From contig KL197736.1 of assembly GCA_000697665.1 (NCBI GenBank), forward strand, positions 40,147 through 98,142: a stretch of DNA of 57,996 nt, written 5' to 3'. Positions within the stretch are counted from its first letter, which is position 1. Every line of letters begins with the position of its first letter. A program made the position numbers and the translations under genes. The notes under the pieces were generated by a model. It made no database searches, was not told the origin of the DNA, and was given only the letters and a program-made list of their open reading frames with translations. Source of the DNA: Jaapia argillacea MUCL 33604 (Eukaryota; Basidiomycota; Agaricomycetes; Jaapiales; Jaapiaceae). Below are positions 10,513 to 23,000 of this stretch, in pieces.

Positions 10513-13393
10513 ATGGCTATCTCAGCCGCTTTCAAGACCGCCATCGAGGAGGTCATTAAGGTCATCATGACTACAAAAAGCCCTCGCAGGAAACGACCTA
10601 TATGCGAGATGTTCATGGACTTGCCCGACCGAGACGCGTGGTCGGAGTACTATCAGGTCAGTAAATGTTGGGGATGGTCAAAGGCGACGATATTCTCAGC
10701 TACAATTCACATTTCAGGTCATACCGCAGCCTCGCTGTCTCTCGGGGACTCAGGCAAAGTTACAGCAGAATGACTACAAGAGTGCACTAGAAGTTTACGA
10801 AGATCTGCGTTTGGTCTTTCTGAATGCAAAATATTACAACGAGGAGGGGAGTCAGATTTGGAAGGACGCAGATACTCTCCAGGTTTGTTCTTTCTTGTTT
10901 CTCTTCTCAAGTCTCTGAACGTGTTTCTTCAGGGTGTGTTGGATACCGCATGGAGACAACATTCAATCCTTCCAGTACCTCAGTACACCCCTCCCCCAAC
11001 CGCTCCCCAAAAAGCGCCCAAAGCCAAGACCACCCCAACGACATCCACTCCCGTTCCTCCACAGCCTGCTGCTCCTCCCCTACCCCAACCAATAGCAAGC
11101 ACCTCCAAACCTCTCGTACCCATTCGACCCAAATCCCCACCCCGACCGCCCTCGCCTGATGTGGATGTTGATATTGGTGGGGGTACTCCTGAACCAGAAG
11201 ACCATACAGATGATGTTGCGAGGGATGAACAGAGTGATGATATTGTTAGACAGCTTGAGAAAGGTCTGCCTAGGTGGGAAGGATTTAGTGAGCAGGGTTG
11301 GCTGGGAGAAGCTCGGGAGGCGAGTACTTTCTTTGTCTCCTCGTGGTTACGATATTGATGGATTGGAGAGTAGGATTGGTTTTTGGAAATATTGCATGCT
11401 ATAAAGAGTCACAAGGATGTCATGTGCGTTGCCGAGCACTCTTACGAATCCAGAAATATTTACCGGATCTTAGAGGCAACCGACCGGCGGCGTCTCTTGA
11501 AGCCATCCCTGAAGAATGGCCGGTAGTCAACACGCCGTATACTGTTCGCTTTTGTGTTTCACCCCGTCACTTTCGTCTCACTCTCATTTTAGCAGGCTCC
11601 ATTATCACTTAAGCTTATTGAAGTACTGTTTTTCACGATCAACTTTTTCCCTTGAAATTCTGATAATGGAAACTAGAGTCGATGTCGAAGCAGCGGTTAT
11701 CCGACTGGGAAGGCCTTTGACATGGAGATGGAGCAGCTCTTTCTGAAAGGTCGTCGTTGGTATGATCAAGGGAGTGACAAGTACGGTCATATCCTCCTAC
11801 TACAAGTACGAGCGCCATCAACCTTACTCTCATGTTTTGCTGATCCATATTATTTAGCGCCTATATCAAGCTTTAACTTCCTCATCTCCTCCATCCGGAC
11901 CGCCCTACATCTCTTCCACCAACTTTGCCTCATTACGCGCCGGTCCAGGGATGGCTAAACCTCTACACTCTACTGACACGGAAGGTGTACCCGGAGTGAC
12001 GACCTTCCGTGTCTCTACAAAGGATCGAACTTTTGTGGATGAAGTCCATTATAAGGGATGGACTATGCGATTGGCGGATTTTTTGCATTTGAGTAATCCT
12101 GATGATCCTAGTCGACCGATTGTGGGACAAATTTTCAAGTGTTTTGTTTCGGATGAACCGTGAGTGATTGGGCGAAGTATTGTTGTATTTGTGCTGACAG
12201 GTGATGCTCTAATCAAGTGCGAGAAAAGGGCAACTGGGGTTGACGGTTTGTTGGTACTATCGTCCTGAACAGGTATGTATATATGCTGTGTCTTTGTTCT
12301 GCTGAGCCTTAGGATTGATATGTAGACCTATCACCCTTCTGTCCGTCAATTCTGGGAAGGGGAAGTCTTCAAGACGAGTAGGTCGAATACGTTGTCGCCC
12401 CGCTTTTCCGTTGATCATGTTGTTCCCCTAGGTCATTTCGCCGACCATCCATTGGAAGACGTAATCGAAAAAATAGGTGTCCAATTCACAGCGCGACACA
12501 TCCGTGGACGGCCTCGTGGTCCCTTCTGGTATCCAGGTTGGCCACTCTACGTTTGCGATTCCCGATACAACGACCGTGAACGAGTCTTTGTTAAGATTAA
12601 GAACTGGAACTCCTGCGTTCCCGAAGAAGTTCGTAAGAACCCTGATTTTATGCCAATATATCCGTTCGAGCGGATGGTGTTCCCTCGAAGGTTTGGTAGT
12701 CCCTTCTTGAAAGGGAAGGGTGTGAAAGGCCCTGGTGGGATTGGGGAGAGTGTGGATAAAGTTGAAGGGGAGAGGAATGATGGTGCCGGGACTGGGACCG
12801 GTAGGAAGAGGCCAAGGAGGGCTGTCACTGCTAGTACTGTGGATCAGACTGGACCGAATAAGGGGTTGTATGTTGGAGTTCCGGGGACTCAAGCTGCTGC
12901 TGCAACTTCGTCGACGTCGCAGTATCAGTATGCTCAGGCACAGTATGCCTCACACCAGCCGCAAGTGTATCCAAGATCGCAGTCGGCGGTTCCGGTGAGG
13001 AGTGCGGAGGATAGGTCTGTCGTGGTTGCCGCTGGAGGTTGGCAGAGCTTGGGGAATAATGCAGTAGTGGAAAAGTTGCCTGCTGAGACTGGTGCGTTGT
13101 CAATGTTCTCACTCTCTTCCTCATCGTGAGCTTATGACTTGTTGTTTCCAATGGCAGCCAAGCATTTTGATCGAGATCCGGAGACTAATGAAGTCTTGTG
13201 GTTCTCTGGTCCGCCTATGGCGATGGCTCATACGCCAAAACCTCGATATAGCCTTGCGTATTTGCATCATCTTGCGAAGAAGAGGAAAGCTAGTGAGGCT
13301 ATGGATGTGGACGAGCCTCCCCCTGCCCGTGCTCCACTGACGATGACGGAGACGGTTGGTAGATTGTTGGAGGAGGTGTTGGGAGATGCATAG
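10513..13393 (+). CDS. RSC1: RSC chromatin-remodelling complex subunit RSC1/RSC2-like (two bromodomains plus BAH)
   Basis: The RSC complex slides and ejects nucleosomes in the nucleus; Rsc1/Rsc2 bind acetylated histones. Spliced exons give, in order: bromodomain 1 (MAISAAFKTAIEEVI ... EYYQ-VIPQPRCLSGTQAKL ... VFLNAKYYNEEGSQIW), a Pro-rich linker, a conserved block with RQLEKGLPRWEGF, bromodomain 2 (EILHAIKSHKDV-IGNRPAASLEAIPEEW ... FDMEMEQLFLKGRRW), then a BAH domain (TFRVSTKDRTFVDEVHYKGW ... LADFLHLSNPDDPSRPIVGQIFKCF ... LTVCWYYRPEQTYHP). The fungal RSC extension (FADHPLEDVIEKI, YVCDSRYNDRERVF, NWNSCVPEEVRK) and a low-complexity tail follow. Junctions are in phase (for example AT/A GGC giving DVIGN). 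Start 10513 matches the family N-terminus. There are about 11 introns and roughly 780 residues. It converges with the kinase gene. Whether the product acts as Rsc1, Rsc2 or the single ancestral form cannot be told. Confidence 0.92.
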
Positions 13394-13540
13394 GTTTTAT
13401 TCTGGTTGTGTACTCGTATCGGGCTTTCATTGATTCGTCGGGACTTCGTTTCTTATTGCAGATCAGGATGATCTGACCCACAACGACCTGGATATCTGTG
13501 TCTACTTGCATTCCTAAGGATAGGCGACCTCGACATTGAA

Positions 13541-14399
13541 TCACGACGTGAAGACGGGATCCTCGACACTGGCTATCCTTCTCGTTGGCGGCAGTATGTT
13601 CTCAAGGAGAAATTTCCCATCTACATCCTGGTGATCAGAATGAGTCTGTCTATCACTGAGGCTGATAGACCCACTGGGCATATCATTGTTATCTGCTCGC
13701 CAAATCGCCTCTTCCAAATCTTTCGCGACCCCACTGACGACGTGCCTCTTCACCAATCTCTTGACTGCCTCGTCGATATCAACGTCAACCACCCATCTTT
13801 CGTCCAGCATCTGTCCTGCTTGTGACCATGGGTCGATTGATAAGAACGTATAGAGACCTTCTATGACGACGATGCGGTGGTATGGGTGAATGGATACTGC
13901 GTGAGGCGTTGGATCTTTGACTGCGTGGTCGAAGGATGGCGCTGTGATGACTCTATGCTCTTGGACTAAACCATCTACGGGGCCGCTGTTGGGGACAAGG
14001 GTCGTTGGTTGGCGGAGAGACCTCACGAAATCGACGTATGCGTGTCCATCGAACGTCCAGTGTATTCCTCGTCTGTCGTGAGCCAACTTGGGATCAGGCA
14101 TCGCATCGAGCTGGGCCCTGGTCAAGTGCCATCCGTCTAACCCAACCAGGATGGCTTTGGCCTCCTCCCTCTGCCCTGCCATCGTTGAGAGAAGACCATT
14201 TGTGTGATCTTCCACTAACTCAGAGAGAGATGACTTGCCGGATGCTGGAATGCCGCATATCCCGACTAGAAGTCGGGATGATGAAGGTATCCTGACGTTT
14301 TTGAACGATCATCAAACTAGGAAGCGAGTGAGATTAGATCCCTCACGTCTGCAAACGCTCTACCAGATATTGAGCCAACTCTTTTGCAATCGCCTCCAT
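13541..14399 (-). CDS. P-loop kinase of the uridine-kinase/YFH7-like family
   Basis: The minus-strand exons join to a protein starting MEAIAKELAQYLVERLQT (ATG at 14397-14399), then RLLVGICGIPASGKSSLSEL, a Walker A motif of the uridine/pantothenate-kinase type (GIPASGKSS). LVGLDGWHLTRAQLDAMPDP follows with the Asp-Gly-x-His typical of this group, then RIVVIEGLYTFL, a lid segment with RHVVSGVAKDLEEA and Arg-rich turns, and a tail ending ASVEDPVFTS. An intron near 13660-13605 fixes the reading DMPNGKFLLEN; without it, extra residues would be inserted. The likely reaction is ATP-dependent phosphorylation of a nucleoside or other small metabolite. The substrate of the yeast relative YFH7 is not established, so none is assigned. 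The start lies 229 bases from the divergent GH71/GH99-like gene. Confidence 0.85.
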
Positions 14400-14628
14400 C
14401 GCCGATTAGTTGACTCGAGATCACAGGGTCGGGCGCAGTTGTGAGCTCAAGGCAGTGTGGGCTGGCGCTATGGGCTGGGTAAGGGTAGCTCGTCTTATTA
14501 TAACTGTGTTCATCGCGGCACTGGTCTACTCAGCTTCAAACCATCATCATCGATAATTACTGCTGTGTTCCTGGGATTCTTGACGACATCAAAGAACTTC
14601 TGTTAACTTGACTTGTTGTACTGGTGTG

Positions 14629-17600
14629 ATGTCTATGTTGCAGGTGGCAGGAAAAGTCTTGAGGAGGTTCGGGCGACTCTCTCGTCTAGATTTCGTTGGT
14701 ATTCATCATGATTGTGATTTCAGAGCGGATCCCTCAACTATTCAAGATAAGTTCCTCGTAGGTTACCAGGGATGGTACGAGATTGTCCTTTTTGCCTCGG
14801 ATAATGTCTGAGATCTCGGCACAGGTTCACCTGCCCAGGAGATGGGGAACCAGTCGGTCCAGGTGAGTGCCATCGAAGATCTCAAGGAAATACGGGATCT
14901 GATACCGCATAGGCCATCATGGCTGGCTTCATTGGTTCAACTATCCCGTTCCCCATGGCGGTCATCCCAACACAGACCTTTGGCCCGACACTTCTGAGTA
15001 CACTCCTTCAGAACTTTACCCAGCTACTGGACTAGAGTATCAGAATGGCGAACAAGCATACTTGTTTTCATCGCGCAACCCGCTTACAGTCCAAAGGTGG
15101 GAGATATCTCTTGCAATGTGATTCCCTTCACCCACATTGTTTACCAGGCACTTTCATTGGATGGCGTTGCATGGCGTTGACGGTGCCTTTTTGCAGCGAT
15201 TTGCTGGACAGTGTGATGTTGAAGCTGGTAACGAGGGTATTAGGCGGATCCGTGATGAAGTGGGCGATCGAGTCAGAGAGGCTGCGGAGAAGGAGGGAAG
15301 GGTATTTGCTATCATGTGAGTCGGTCCTTGAATCATTAATCGACGGAAGATGCTGATCTGTTGCGCGTCAAGGTACGATGTGACGGACGTTCCTGTCAAT
15401 CGTATACAAAGGGTGATCGAGCAGGATTGGCAACATTTGGTTCAGAGAAAAGGGATTCTCAACAGTCCGAATTATCTGAAAGAGAAGGGGAAACCTGTAA
15501 TTGCCATCTGGGGTATGTGATCACGTCCTTTGTCTTTTTTTCATATGGTGCCTGTGAATTCACCTCTTCCCACAAGGTTTTGGGTTCGAGGGACGGGGAT
15601 ATCCACCCTCGATGGTCCGTGCTATTACCTCCCACCTCAGGAACGTGACACCGGGTGGAGCATACCTCATCGCCGGCGTTCCCGCACACTGGCGTACGTC
15701 TGTAAGCGATGCTGATCCCGACCCAGAGTGGGTTAATGTCTGGGTGGAGGAATTCGACGCGCTCTCTCCTTGGACTGTTGGGAGATATGGTACAGAAGAC
15801 GACGCAGATCGGTTTGCCGAGGAAAAAATCAAAGGCGACGTTGAGTTACTGAAGAAAAGAGCCGACTCTGGGAAGAAGAAAGTGGATTACATGCCGGTGG
15901 TTCTCCCTGGGGGTTCGGTAAGTATGTTGATGTTTAGAGGGGGAGGCCGCTAATTGGAGTTCCTCACAGGGATACAATACATCCGAAGGCAACTGGGGGT
16001 TCAACGGGATCCCAAGAAATGGGGGTAGGTTTTTGTGGCGGCAACTCTGGAACATTCGTCGGCAGGGTATCCGAATCATCTATGGCGCTATGTGGGACGA
16101 GTACGTGGGCATCTAAACCTCAACGATTGCTGAACTTACCCTTGTACAAGGTATGACGAAGGAACTGCGTTCCTTCCTGTTGTCCCGTACAAGCGATTAC
16201 TGCCGAAATCAGACAAGTTCCGATTTCTTGCCTTGGATGAGGATGGGCATGATTTGTCGCCTGATTGGTTCGTGGCAGCTTTGTATACACTACCGGCCCT
16301 AACCACCAGCTCGACCGTTTCTAGGTATATGCGCATCTGCTGCTTTGCTGTCGAAGGTTTACGAGGCGAGCGTATCATCCACGAGACATTCCCTTCAAAA
16401 GAACTTCAGGACTATTGGGCAACACGCCCAAGGTACGAGGACCCGTCGAAAGACAAGGAAGCTGGCGCATCGGGTTCGGGTGGGGCGGATTCCTACCAGA
16501 CTTGGCTGGCTGGCCAAGCGGAGAAGGAGAAGGATGAGCCTCCGCCTCCTCCCTACTCGCTCGAAGCCGAGGAGAGACAGTCTCAATCAGCACAATCAAC
16601 ACAGTCTGCTCAGGCACCGCCGCCGGTGCAGCTGGCATCTCGACCCTCGGTTTCGGCCCAACCCGTCGCGACCAATCCACCCCGGACGGAATTGGGAGCA
16701 GGCGCACCTCCTGTTCCCCAAAGTTCTCGACCAGGTTTGCAATACTCCGCCTCACTATCCAGACCAGCACACTCAACACCATCAGAGGTTGGTCCCAATC
16801 CATACGCACCAGTTCGGCATGATTCCACTAGACCTGGTGAATTACAGTATTCATCTTCCCTCTCACGACCGCCTCCATCGACGCCGACCGACGCCGGTGC
16901 GAATATGTATCCTGCTCCGATAGACGCTTCCAGGCCTGCTGGGCTACAGTATTCCAATTCCTTATCTCGACCGCCTCCCTCCACCCCAACCGTAAGTATG
17001 TATCCTAATTCAATGGACGCATATAGGCCTGCTGGACTGCAGTATTCTTCTTCCCTCTCACGACCACCTCACTCGAATCCTGCGGAGATGGGTGGAGCGA
17101 GCACCTTCCCACCTGCTCCGGTTGAATCCCACCGGCCTAGTGGTTTGCAGTACTCTGCGTCCCTCTCACGAATTGAGCAATCTTCGGGAGGATGCAGCTC
17201 CGTTGAGAATGATCTCAACCGACGACAAACTGTATCTCATCACCCATCTCCTGGTTATCCTGGTTCCTCGTCGCCTTCTGGGATGGGACCAGATGCAATG
17301 GCTGCGTTGTCTGCCGATTTTAGTCGGCAGTCCTCAATATCACCGCATTCTGACACGCAAGCAAGACCTCAACCACCGGGGTCTTTAGGTGCCCCATCGC
17401 CAGAGAGACGACCCTCACCGGGTCACTCGCCATCGCATGAATCCCAACCTTCTAGCCCTTGGCGACAACCCCAATGGCCACCTGCGGAGTGGAACGTTCC
17501 CCCACCTCACACTGGACCTGGACCTTCGCATGGTTACCCTGGCCAGCCAGCAGCCAATTCATCTGGCTACGGTCCGCCATTCTTGGCTCCTGCGCAGGGT

Positions 17601-18322
17601 CCTGCCCCTCACCCTCACAGTCCCTTTGCTTTTCCCTCACCCTCACAAGGCCCTGGCTACACACACCCTGGCTCGCAGCCTTCCCCACCCATGCAGTCCT
17701 CGTATAACCCACCACCACGACAAGGAGAAGGATACTTCCCCACTCCTCACCCAGGCGTTGGTGGCTTCTTCGGCGGTCCGTCTCCGCCTCACAGTCCACC
17801 TCAACAAACACAACAGTGGCCGTATCAGCCGTACAATCAACCACCACCCCGCCCAGGGTCGAATGCGCCTCACAGACAGGACTCGAACAACTATCCTTAC
17901 GGATCTTCGAGCCCTTTCCCACAACCATACTCGCCGGGACCTTCATCCAATGCTCCGGGCTTCCCTGGTTCATACCCTCAATCGCCTCCTCTACACCCAC
18001 GTCAGTGTTCCTTATATCCTCAGTCTACAACTAATTAAAATTTTGTCATTAGAGGGATATGCAGCTCAACGCCCTCCACAGCAGCCTCAACAACAAATGC
18101 AGCCACAAGGACCTGCTGCGCCAATCTTATCCGCCGCTCCGGTGAGATATGCGTTGAATACTGTCGATAAGCTGGCTGGAGCTGGTACGGGTGATCGGAT
18201 TGGAGGTGCTGTAGATTCTTTAGCTCAAAGTGCGTGATCGTTTCGTGTTCTCTTCTTTATCTAACGTTGATGGTCGTCCTTGTATAGCGAGCAGCAAGTT
18301 CTTCAAGAAGTTTACGAAGTAG
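14629..18322 (+). CDS. GH71/GH99-like glycoside hydrolase-type protein with Pro-rich repeat tail
   Basis: The N-terminal half (about 480 residues) reads DKFLVGYQGW-FTCPGDGEPVGPG, HHGWLHWFNYP, HFHWMALHGVDGAFLQRF, IMYDVTDVP, AIWGFGFEGRGY, GGAYLIAGVPAHWR, DALSPWTVGRYG and IIYGAMWDEYDEGTAF. This is the pattern of the fungal 'xylosidase/arabinosidase' proteins related to GH71/GH99 TIM barrels. No signal peptide is visible, so it is probably intracellular. The second half (from about 16440) is Pro/Ser/Gln-rich with five imperfect repeats built on LQYSxSLSRPPxSTP, and ends in a basic tail (SSKFFKKFTK). All introns checked preserve phase, including one at 16268-16324 (W/YMRIC) and two at the C-terminus (18007-18053, 18231-18287). 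The start is uncertain: 14608, 14629 or 14635 are in frame, and an intron before 14725 is possible. Catalytic activity is not shown. Confidence 0.82.
16726..17175 (+). repeat. Five tandem ~30-residue repeats inside the GH71/GH99-like gene
   Basis: Each unit of about 85-105 bases encodes (S/Y/H)RP(A/S)GLQYS(A/S/N)SLSR(P/I) followed by PPxSTP and a variable Met/Tyr/Pro spacer. LQYS cores occur near 16737, 16844, 16945, 17036 and 17144. The core is almost invariant while spacers vary in length, as expected of a selected short motif. Confidence 0.9.
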
Positions 18323-20092
18323 AGAAGCAACAATCGGATTATCCTGGTTTCGAAGTATCCACCTTAACCATCTAACTTATGAACCTCTGAATTCTTTCCC
18401 CTTGTGTCTCCAAACGATATTTCTGTACTCGGGTTCGTGAAATTTTGGCATTTTACAAGTATGAGAACGGTAGTCTGGTGCGAGTGCTATGTGTCGCAGA
18501 GAATTAGTGTGATTAATCGAGTGGCGTCCTCAAGGTTTGACGAGCAGCGTCGTGCAATCTATGGTCAGGGACCCCGCCTTGCTGATGTCAGAACTCCATG
18601 TGTCAAGACAGGGATGGTCAACCTACCCTGTCGGAACCCCAATCGTCGGGGCTCCGGGTGGAAAGGCAGGCTTGAGGCACGAAGTACCATAGCTTCATGC
18701 CTCGATGCACGTGTCGATATTATGGTCTCTATTCGAGCAGGGCGAACGATCGGAAGCGAACGGACCGATGTTGGACCCAAGCGCACAGAAGGTCAGATAG
18801 TGGAATCGGCCTGATGAAGCCGATAGATTAGGTACTGAAGAGTTGGATACCACTAGTGGGATTGTCCGAGGAAATTTACACTGGGCGCCAAGCACTGAAT
18901 TGGCGGACCACACTGGCGGACGGCTTATCACGTCGACGTATAGGCTCGTGAATGATAACGGCGCCTATTCTTGGTATGGCTTACCCCATCCGCGGGGAAC
19001 TCTGTAAGTATAGCGGGTGGAGAGGACTCGCGTGAGTCGTGGTGGATGACAAAGACACTTCACCACCGACAGGCTGTGAGAGCATATGGGATCTTGAGTT
19101 TTATTTGTTCTTAAAGGCGGGGTAAAGTCAAAACTGATGGTCCACGAGCTCATGATCTGAAACAATACGAAGTTGACAGGAGCAATGTGCTCACCAACTA
19201 GCCAACTTGCCTTGAGGTGGTTGGGCGCCTCGGACGGGGGCGAATGAGGGATACCACGCACTTGGAAAAATCCAGCCAGAAGTAGCAACCAGAATCAACC
19301 ACGGTAGTATAGAGTGTTCTCTTTCTAGTTAAATGGACTCCGGAGAATAATGAAGCCGAGGAGATGTATTTTTGCGATGAAGTGAACTTGGGTGGCCGCC
19401 GGATCCCCTTCATGTTACCAACGACGAAAAGAGGTTTGGAGGAGATATAAAGCATCCAAACCGAAGATTTGCAGACGGGTAGATGAGGAGAGGCGCACGT
19501 ATCAGAGGGCACGATCAACGATTACCCAGTCGTGTCCTCACGAAGATTCGAACTCCGCGGCCGCACTCTGGGAGGGATGTCACTCGTGACACGTGACTGC
19601 TTCGACCTTTCAGTTTCGATGTGAAACTACTTATTACCATCGACGACCTCGTTGAGGGACAGGTACTCGATAGCCTCAGGAAACTCTACCTGTAGAAATG
19701 GCTCACTGGCAGTGCTGGTAGCACCTGCCCTCTCGCTTCGGATCAGCGGCCTCTACGTTGGGCCATCTGTTCGCTCATGGAACCCCTTCTCTGTGCTGTT
19801 CTTTCTCATGCCGAACCCGAATTCACAAGTCCTATATCGGTTCTCCGACGTTTCTGGTTAAAGCCCTTCCTCACTATGGTAGGTGTGCATGCGTTCGTTG
19901 TCTAATATTGCGTCGGCCTTGGAGCATGAATGCCTTGGCTATCATGCTCGGAGAATACGATGTTCGCTCTTTCTATTCTGGTCGAACGTGAAGGGGGAGC
20001 TCGTGTGCTCATAAATAAAAGGCGATATCTCACCAGCTATCTCTCTGGCGCATCCTTCGTCAGTGACTCCCCCAGCCTTCTCAGCCTCCAAT
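18323..20092. other. Intergenic region, no gene assigned
   Basis: Between two plus-strand genes. An open frame at 18404-18814 (136 codons) has no motif, and its composition resembles random sequence. A palindromic GTCACTCGTGACACGTGAC lies at about 19579-19597 and contains CACGTG. The right end holds the OPT promoter. Confidence 0.45.
20011..20022 (+). promoter_or_regulatory. TATA-like element of the OPT transporter gene
   Basis: ATAAATAAAAGG lies 71-82 bases before the ATG at 20093, a good distance for a short fungal leader. Confidence 0.5.
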
Positions 20093-23000
20093 ATGGCGAC
20101 TCTTGAGCAGACTCAAGATACCGAAGCTAGAGGCAGCAACTCTAGCATCGACGGAGAGAAGTATGATGGCATGGACGCTAAGCATCGGGGTGAGCATCTT
20201 GAGAGACTGACATCCCCCTGGTTCCATCAACTGACTGCTGTCTCACTCAGTGCCCGAGATAACAGTCAGTGATTAGGCTCCAAGACCCATATTCACACTA
20301 TCTCATCATTTTCGAAATCATCATCAGAAAATGGTGGAGTTTGAAGACGATCCTAATCTTGACAAGTCCAACCTCGCCGACCTCGATGAAGAGTCTCCGT
20401 ACCCGGAAGTCCGATCTGCTGTCGCGAACACTGATGACCCTGATATGGCAGTTTCTACATTCCGCACCTGGTAGCTTCCTTTGTAAATGATTCCCCTCAT
20501 TATTCGTCGCTAACCAGCGTCACTATAGGGTTCTTGGTCTTGCTTGGGCAGTCTTGCTTCCTGGAATCAATCAGTTCTTCTTCTTCCGATACCCATCTGT
20601 TGGTATCTCAGGAATCGTTGCCCAGCTAGTCACCTTCCCCATCGGCCGCGCCTGGGCTGCTTATATGCCACGCTGGACAGTCTTTGGAGTCTCCCTCAAC
20701 CCTGGTCCATTCACCGTCAAGGAGCATGTGCTCATCACGGTAGGATTGAACGTTGCCGGGAATTTTATCTGTTGTACTGATTTGCGTCCTAGATTATGGC
20801 TTCCGTTGGTGCAGGATCTGCTTACGCTGTGGGTTTTCGTTCTAAGCGTGGATATCTTCCAATCACTGAGCTTATCCCCAACCGCAGACGGACATTGTTG
20901 CCGTCCAACGTGTTTACTACAACCAGATCTACAACTTCAGTTGTAAGTTATCACTGAACCTGGTTAGCAGTACATTTGCTCACCGAATTTGCAGACCAAT
21001 GGTTTGTTGTCATGTCGACCCAACTTATCGGATTCTCCATCGGAGGCGTAGCGCGTCGTTTCTTGGTTTCCCCACCTTCCATGATCTGGCCAGCAAACTT
21101 GGTTTTATGTGCCTTGTTCAACACTCTCCATTCGCAACAGTACGCCGGTATTGGAAACCGCGGAGGAATCAGTCGCGAGAGATTCTTCCTCTTTGCCTTT
21201 TTGAGCTCTTTTACTTGGTGTACGTGGAATTTCTCGGCATTGCCAGTAGAGCAACACTGACGTCCGCGTAGACTTCTTCCCTGGATATCTATGTATGTCA
21301 TGTCACGTTCAGCCTAATATCCTTGGAGGTGCTTAGCGAGACTATTGTCCTTCAGTCCAAGCGCTTTCGTACTTCTCTTGGGTGACATGGATCCGGCCTC
21401 AGAACACTTGTAAGCCAGCATATTTCTACTTGTTGAACTCGATTTGATGATTACCATCTAGCCATTGCTCAGTTGTTCGGGTAGGTCTATTCGACAATTA
21501 GTAGGATCCTCCACAGCGCTAATCAATCGGAATACTCAGTTACGTTCACGGATTGGTAAGACTCGTCCTGGTTCAACCACGTTTGTGTGCGATATGTATT
21601 TACGCGTATTGATTCTAGGGCATGTCAGTGCTCACTTTCGACTGGAGTCAGATCACGTATGTGGATCCTTTCGATTACTTAGTATCGTGCTCAATTCGTC
21701 TCTCTCCAGTTATATCGGTTCGCCGTTGGCCACACCCTGTGAGAACAGCTTAGCCGTCGATCGTTGTTGGTGGAATAGCTGACCATATCGATTCAGGGTG
21801 GGCTGAGGCCAACATCTTCGCTGGATTCGTATTCTTCTTCTGTACGTCTCCTGTTATGGTGGAAATCAGTTCCGGGCTCACCTATTTCTTCAGGGTTCTT
21901 GACCCCTATCCTTTACGTCTGTATTCCCATCAACCTTTCGATGTGTCGCTGCTGACAGTTTCTTGATCTCAGTTCACAAACACCTGGTACGCGGAGTACA
22001 TGCCGTGCGTAGAGATCCTCGTCATCTCTTGGTGACCATTGAAAGCTGAAATCGTTCCCGCTTGCAGCATCTCGTCACGAACATCCTACGACAACACCAT
22101 GGCATCATACAATGTGACCCGGATTCTCAACCCCGACTCGACTCTGAATTATGAACAATACCTGGCGTACAGTCCCTTATTCCTTTCGTACGTTTTGTTT
22201 CGAGATCTATGTTCACATGACTAATGACAACTTTTTGAATTGCAGCACGACGTTCGCAATCTCTTACGGGTACGTCGTGGAAACCGTTTTGAATATGCTC
22301 CGTATTGAGTCTTCCTTTCGCCAGGTTGTCGTTCGCTTCAATTACTGGTATGGAGTCGTTAGTAGCTATATCTTCCCAATACTGAAGGACCTTCGTTCAG
22401 CGATTTTGATGCACACCCTCCTCTACTTCCGCAAGCAAATCTGGGTTCAGTCTCGCCGCTCCCTGAGTGAGCAGCCTGATATCCACGCTCGACTCATGGC
22501 AAGGTACCCTCAAGGTAAGTCGAAACCACGTCGAAGCCCGTTGCCAATGACTGATTTATCGTAATAGTTCCCGAGTGGTGGTATCTGTGCATCTTCCTTG
22601 TTATGTTTGTCTTGGGGATCATCAGTATCGAGGTTTGGCCCACTGAAATGCCAGTCTGGGCGTTCGTTCTCGCATTGGTGATCGGTACGTACCCTGGCTG
22701 TTCCTCGCCTCCTCGGATCTAACCAGATGACCCTGCCGCAGCTTTCACGTATGTTATCCCAATTGGCATGGTTCAGGCCATCACCAATCAGCAAGTCGGC
22801 TTAAAGTACGACGCCATTCCCTATATCGAGTGCGCTCCCGCTAAAGCCTTTTCCCCATTTTAGTGTCATTACTGAACTTATCATTGGGTGAGTATCGCGC
22901 TAACTATTTCGACACTCGGTACTAACTTTTGTTAGCTACGCCCTCCCCGGACGCCCCATTGCCATGATGATGTTCAAGACCTGGGGCTATATTGTGAGCA

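Noticed and set aside
17452-18000. Long minus-strand open frame opposite the Pro-rich tail
   Set aside because: It mirrors low-complexity coding sequence on the plus strand, where the frame, splice sites and conserved tail are on the plus side.
18404-18814. 136-codon open frame on the plus strand
   Set aside because: No domain, no homologue-like pattern, and composition like non-coding DNA; treated as chance.
19525-19600. tRNA-like T-arm on the minus strand (CGGAG-TTCGAAT-CTTCG)
   Set aside because: The T-stem pairs, but the seven bases after it (TGAGGAC) have no matching acceptor strand at tRNA distance, and no anticodon arm could be drawn.
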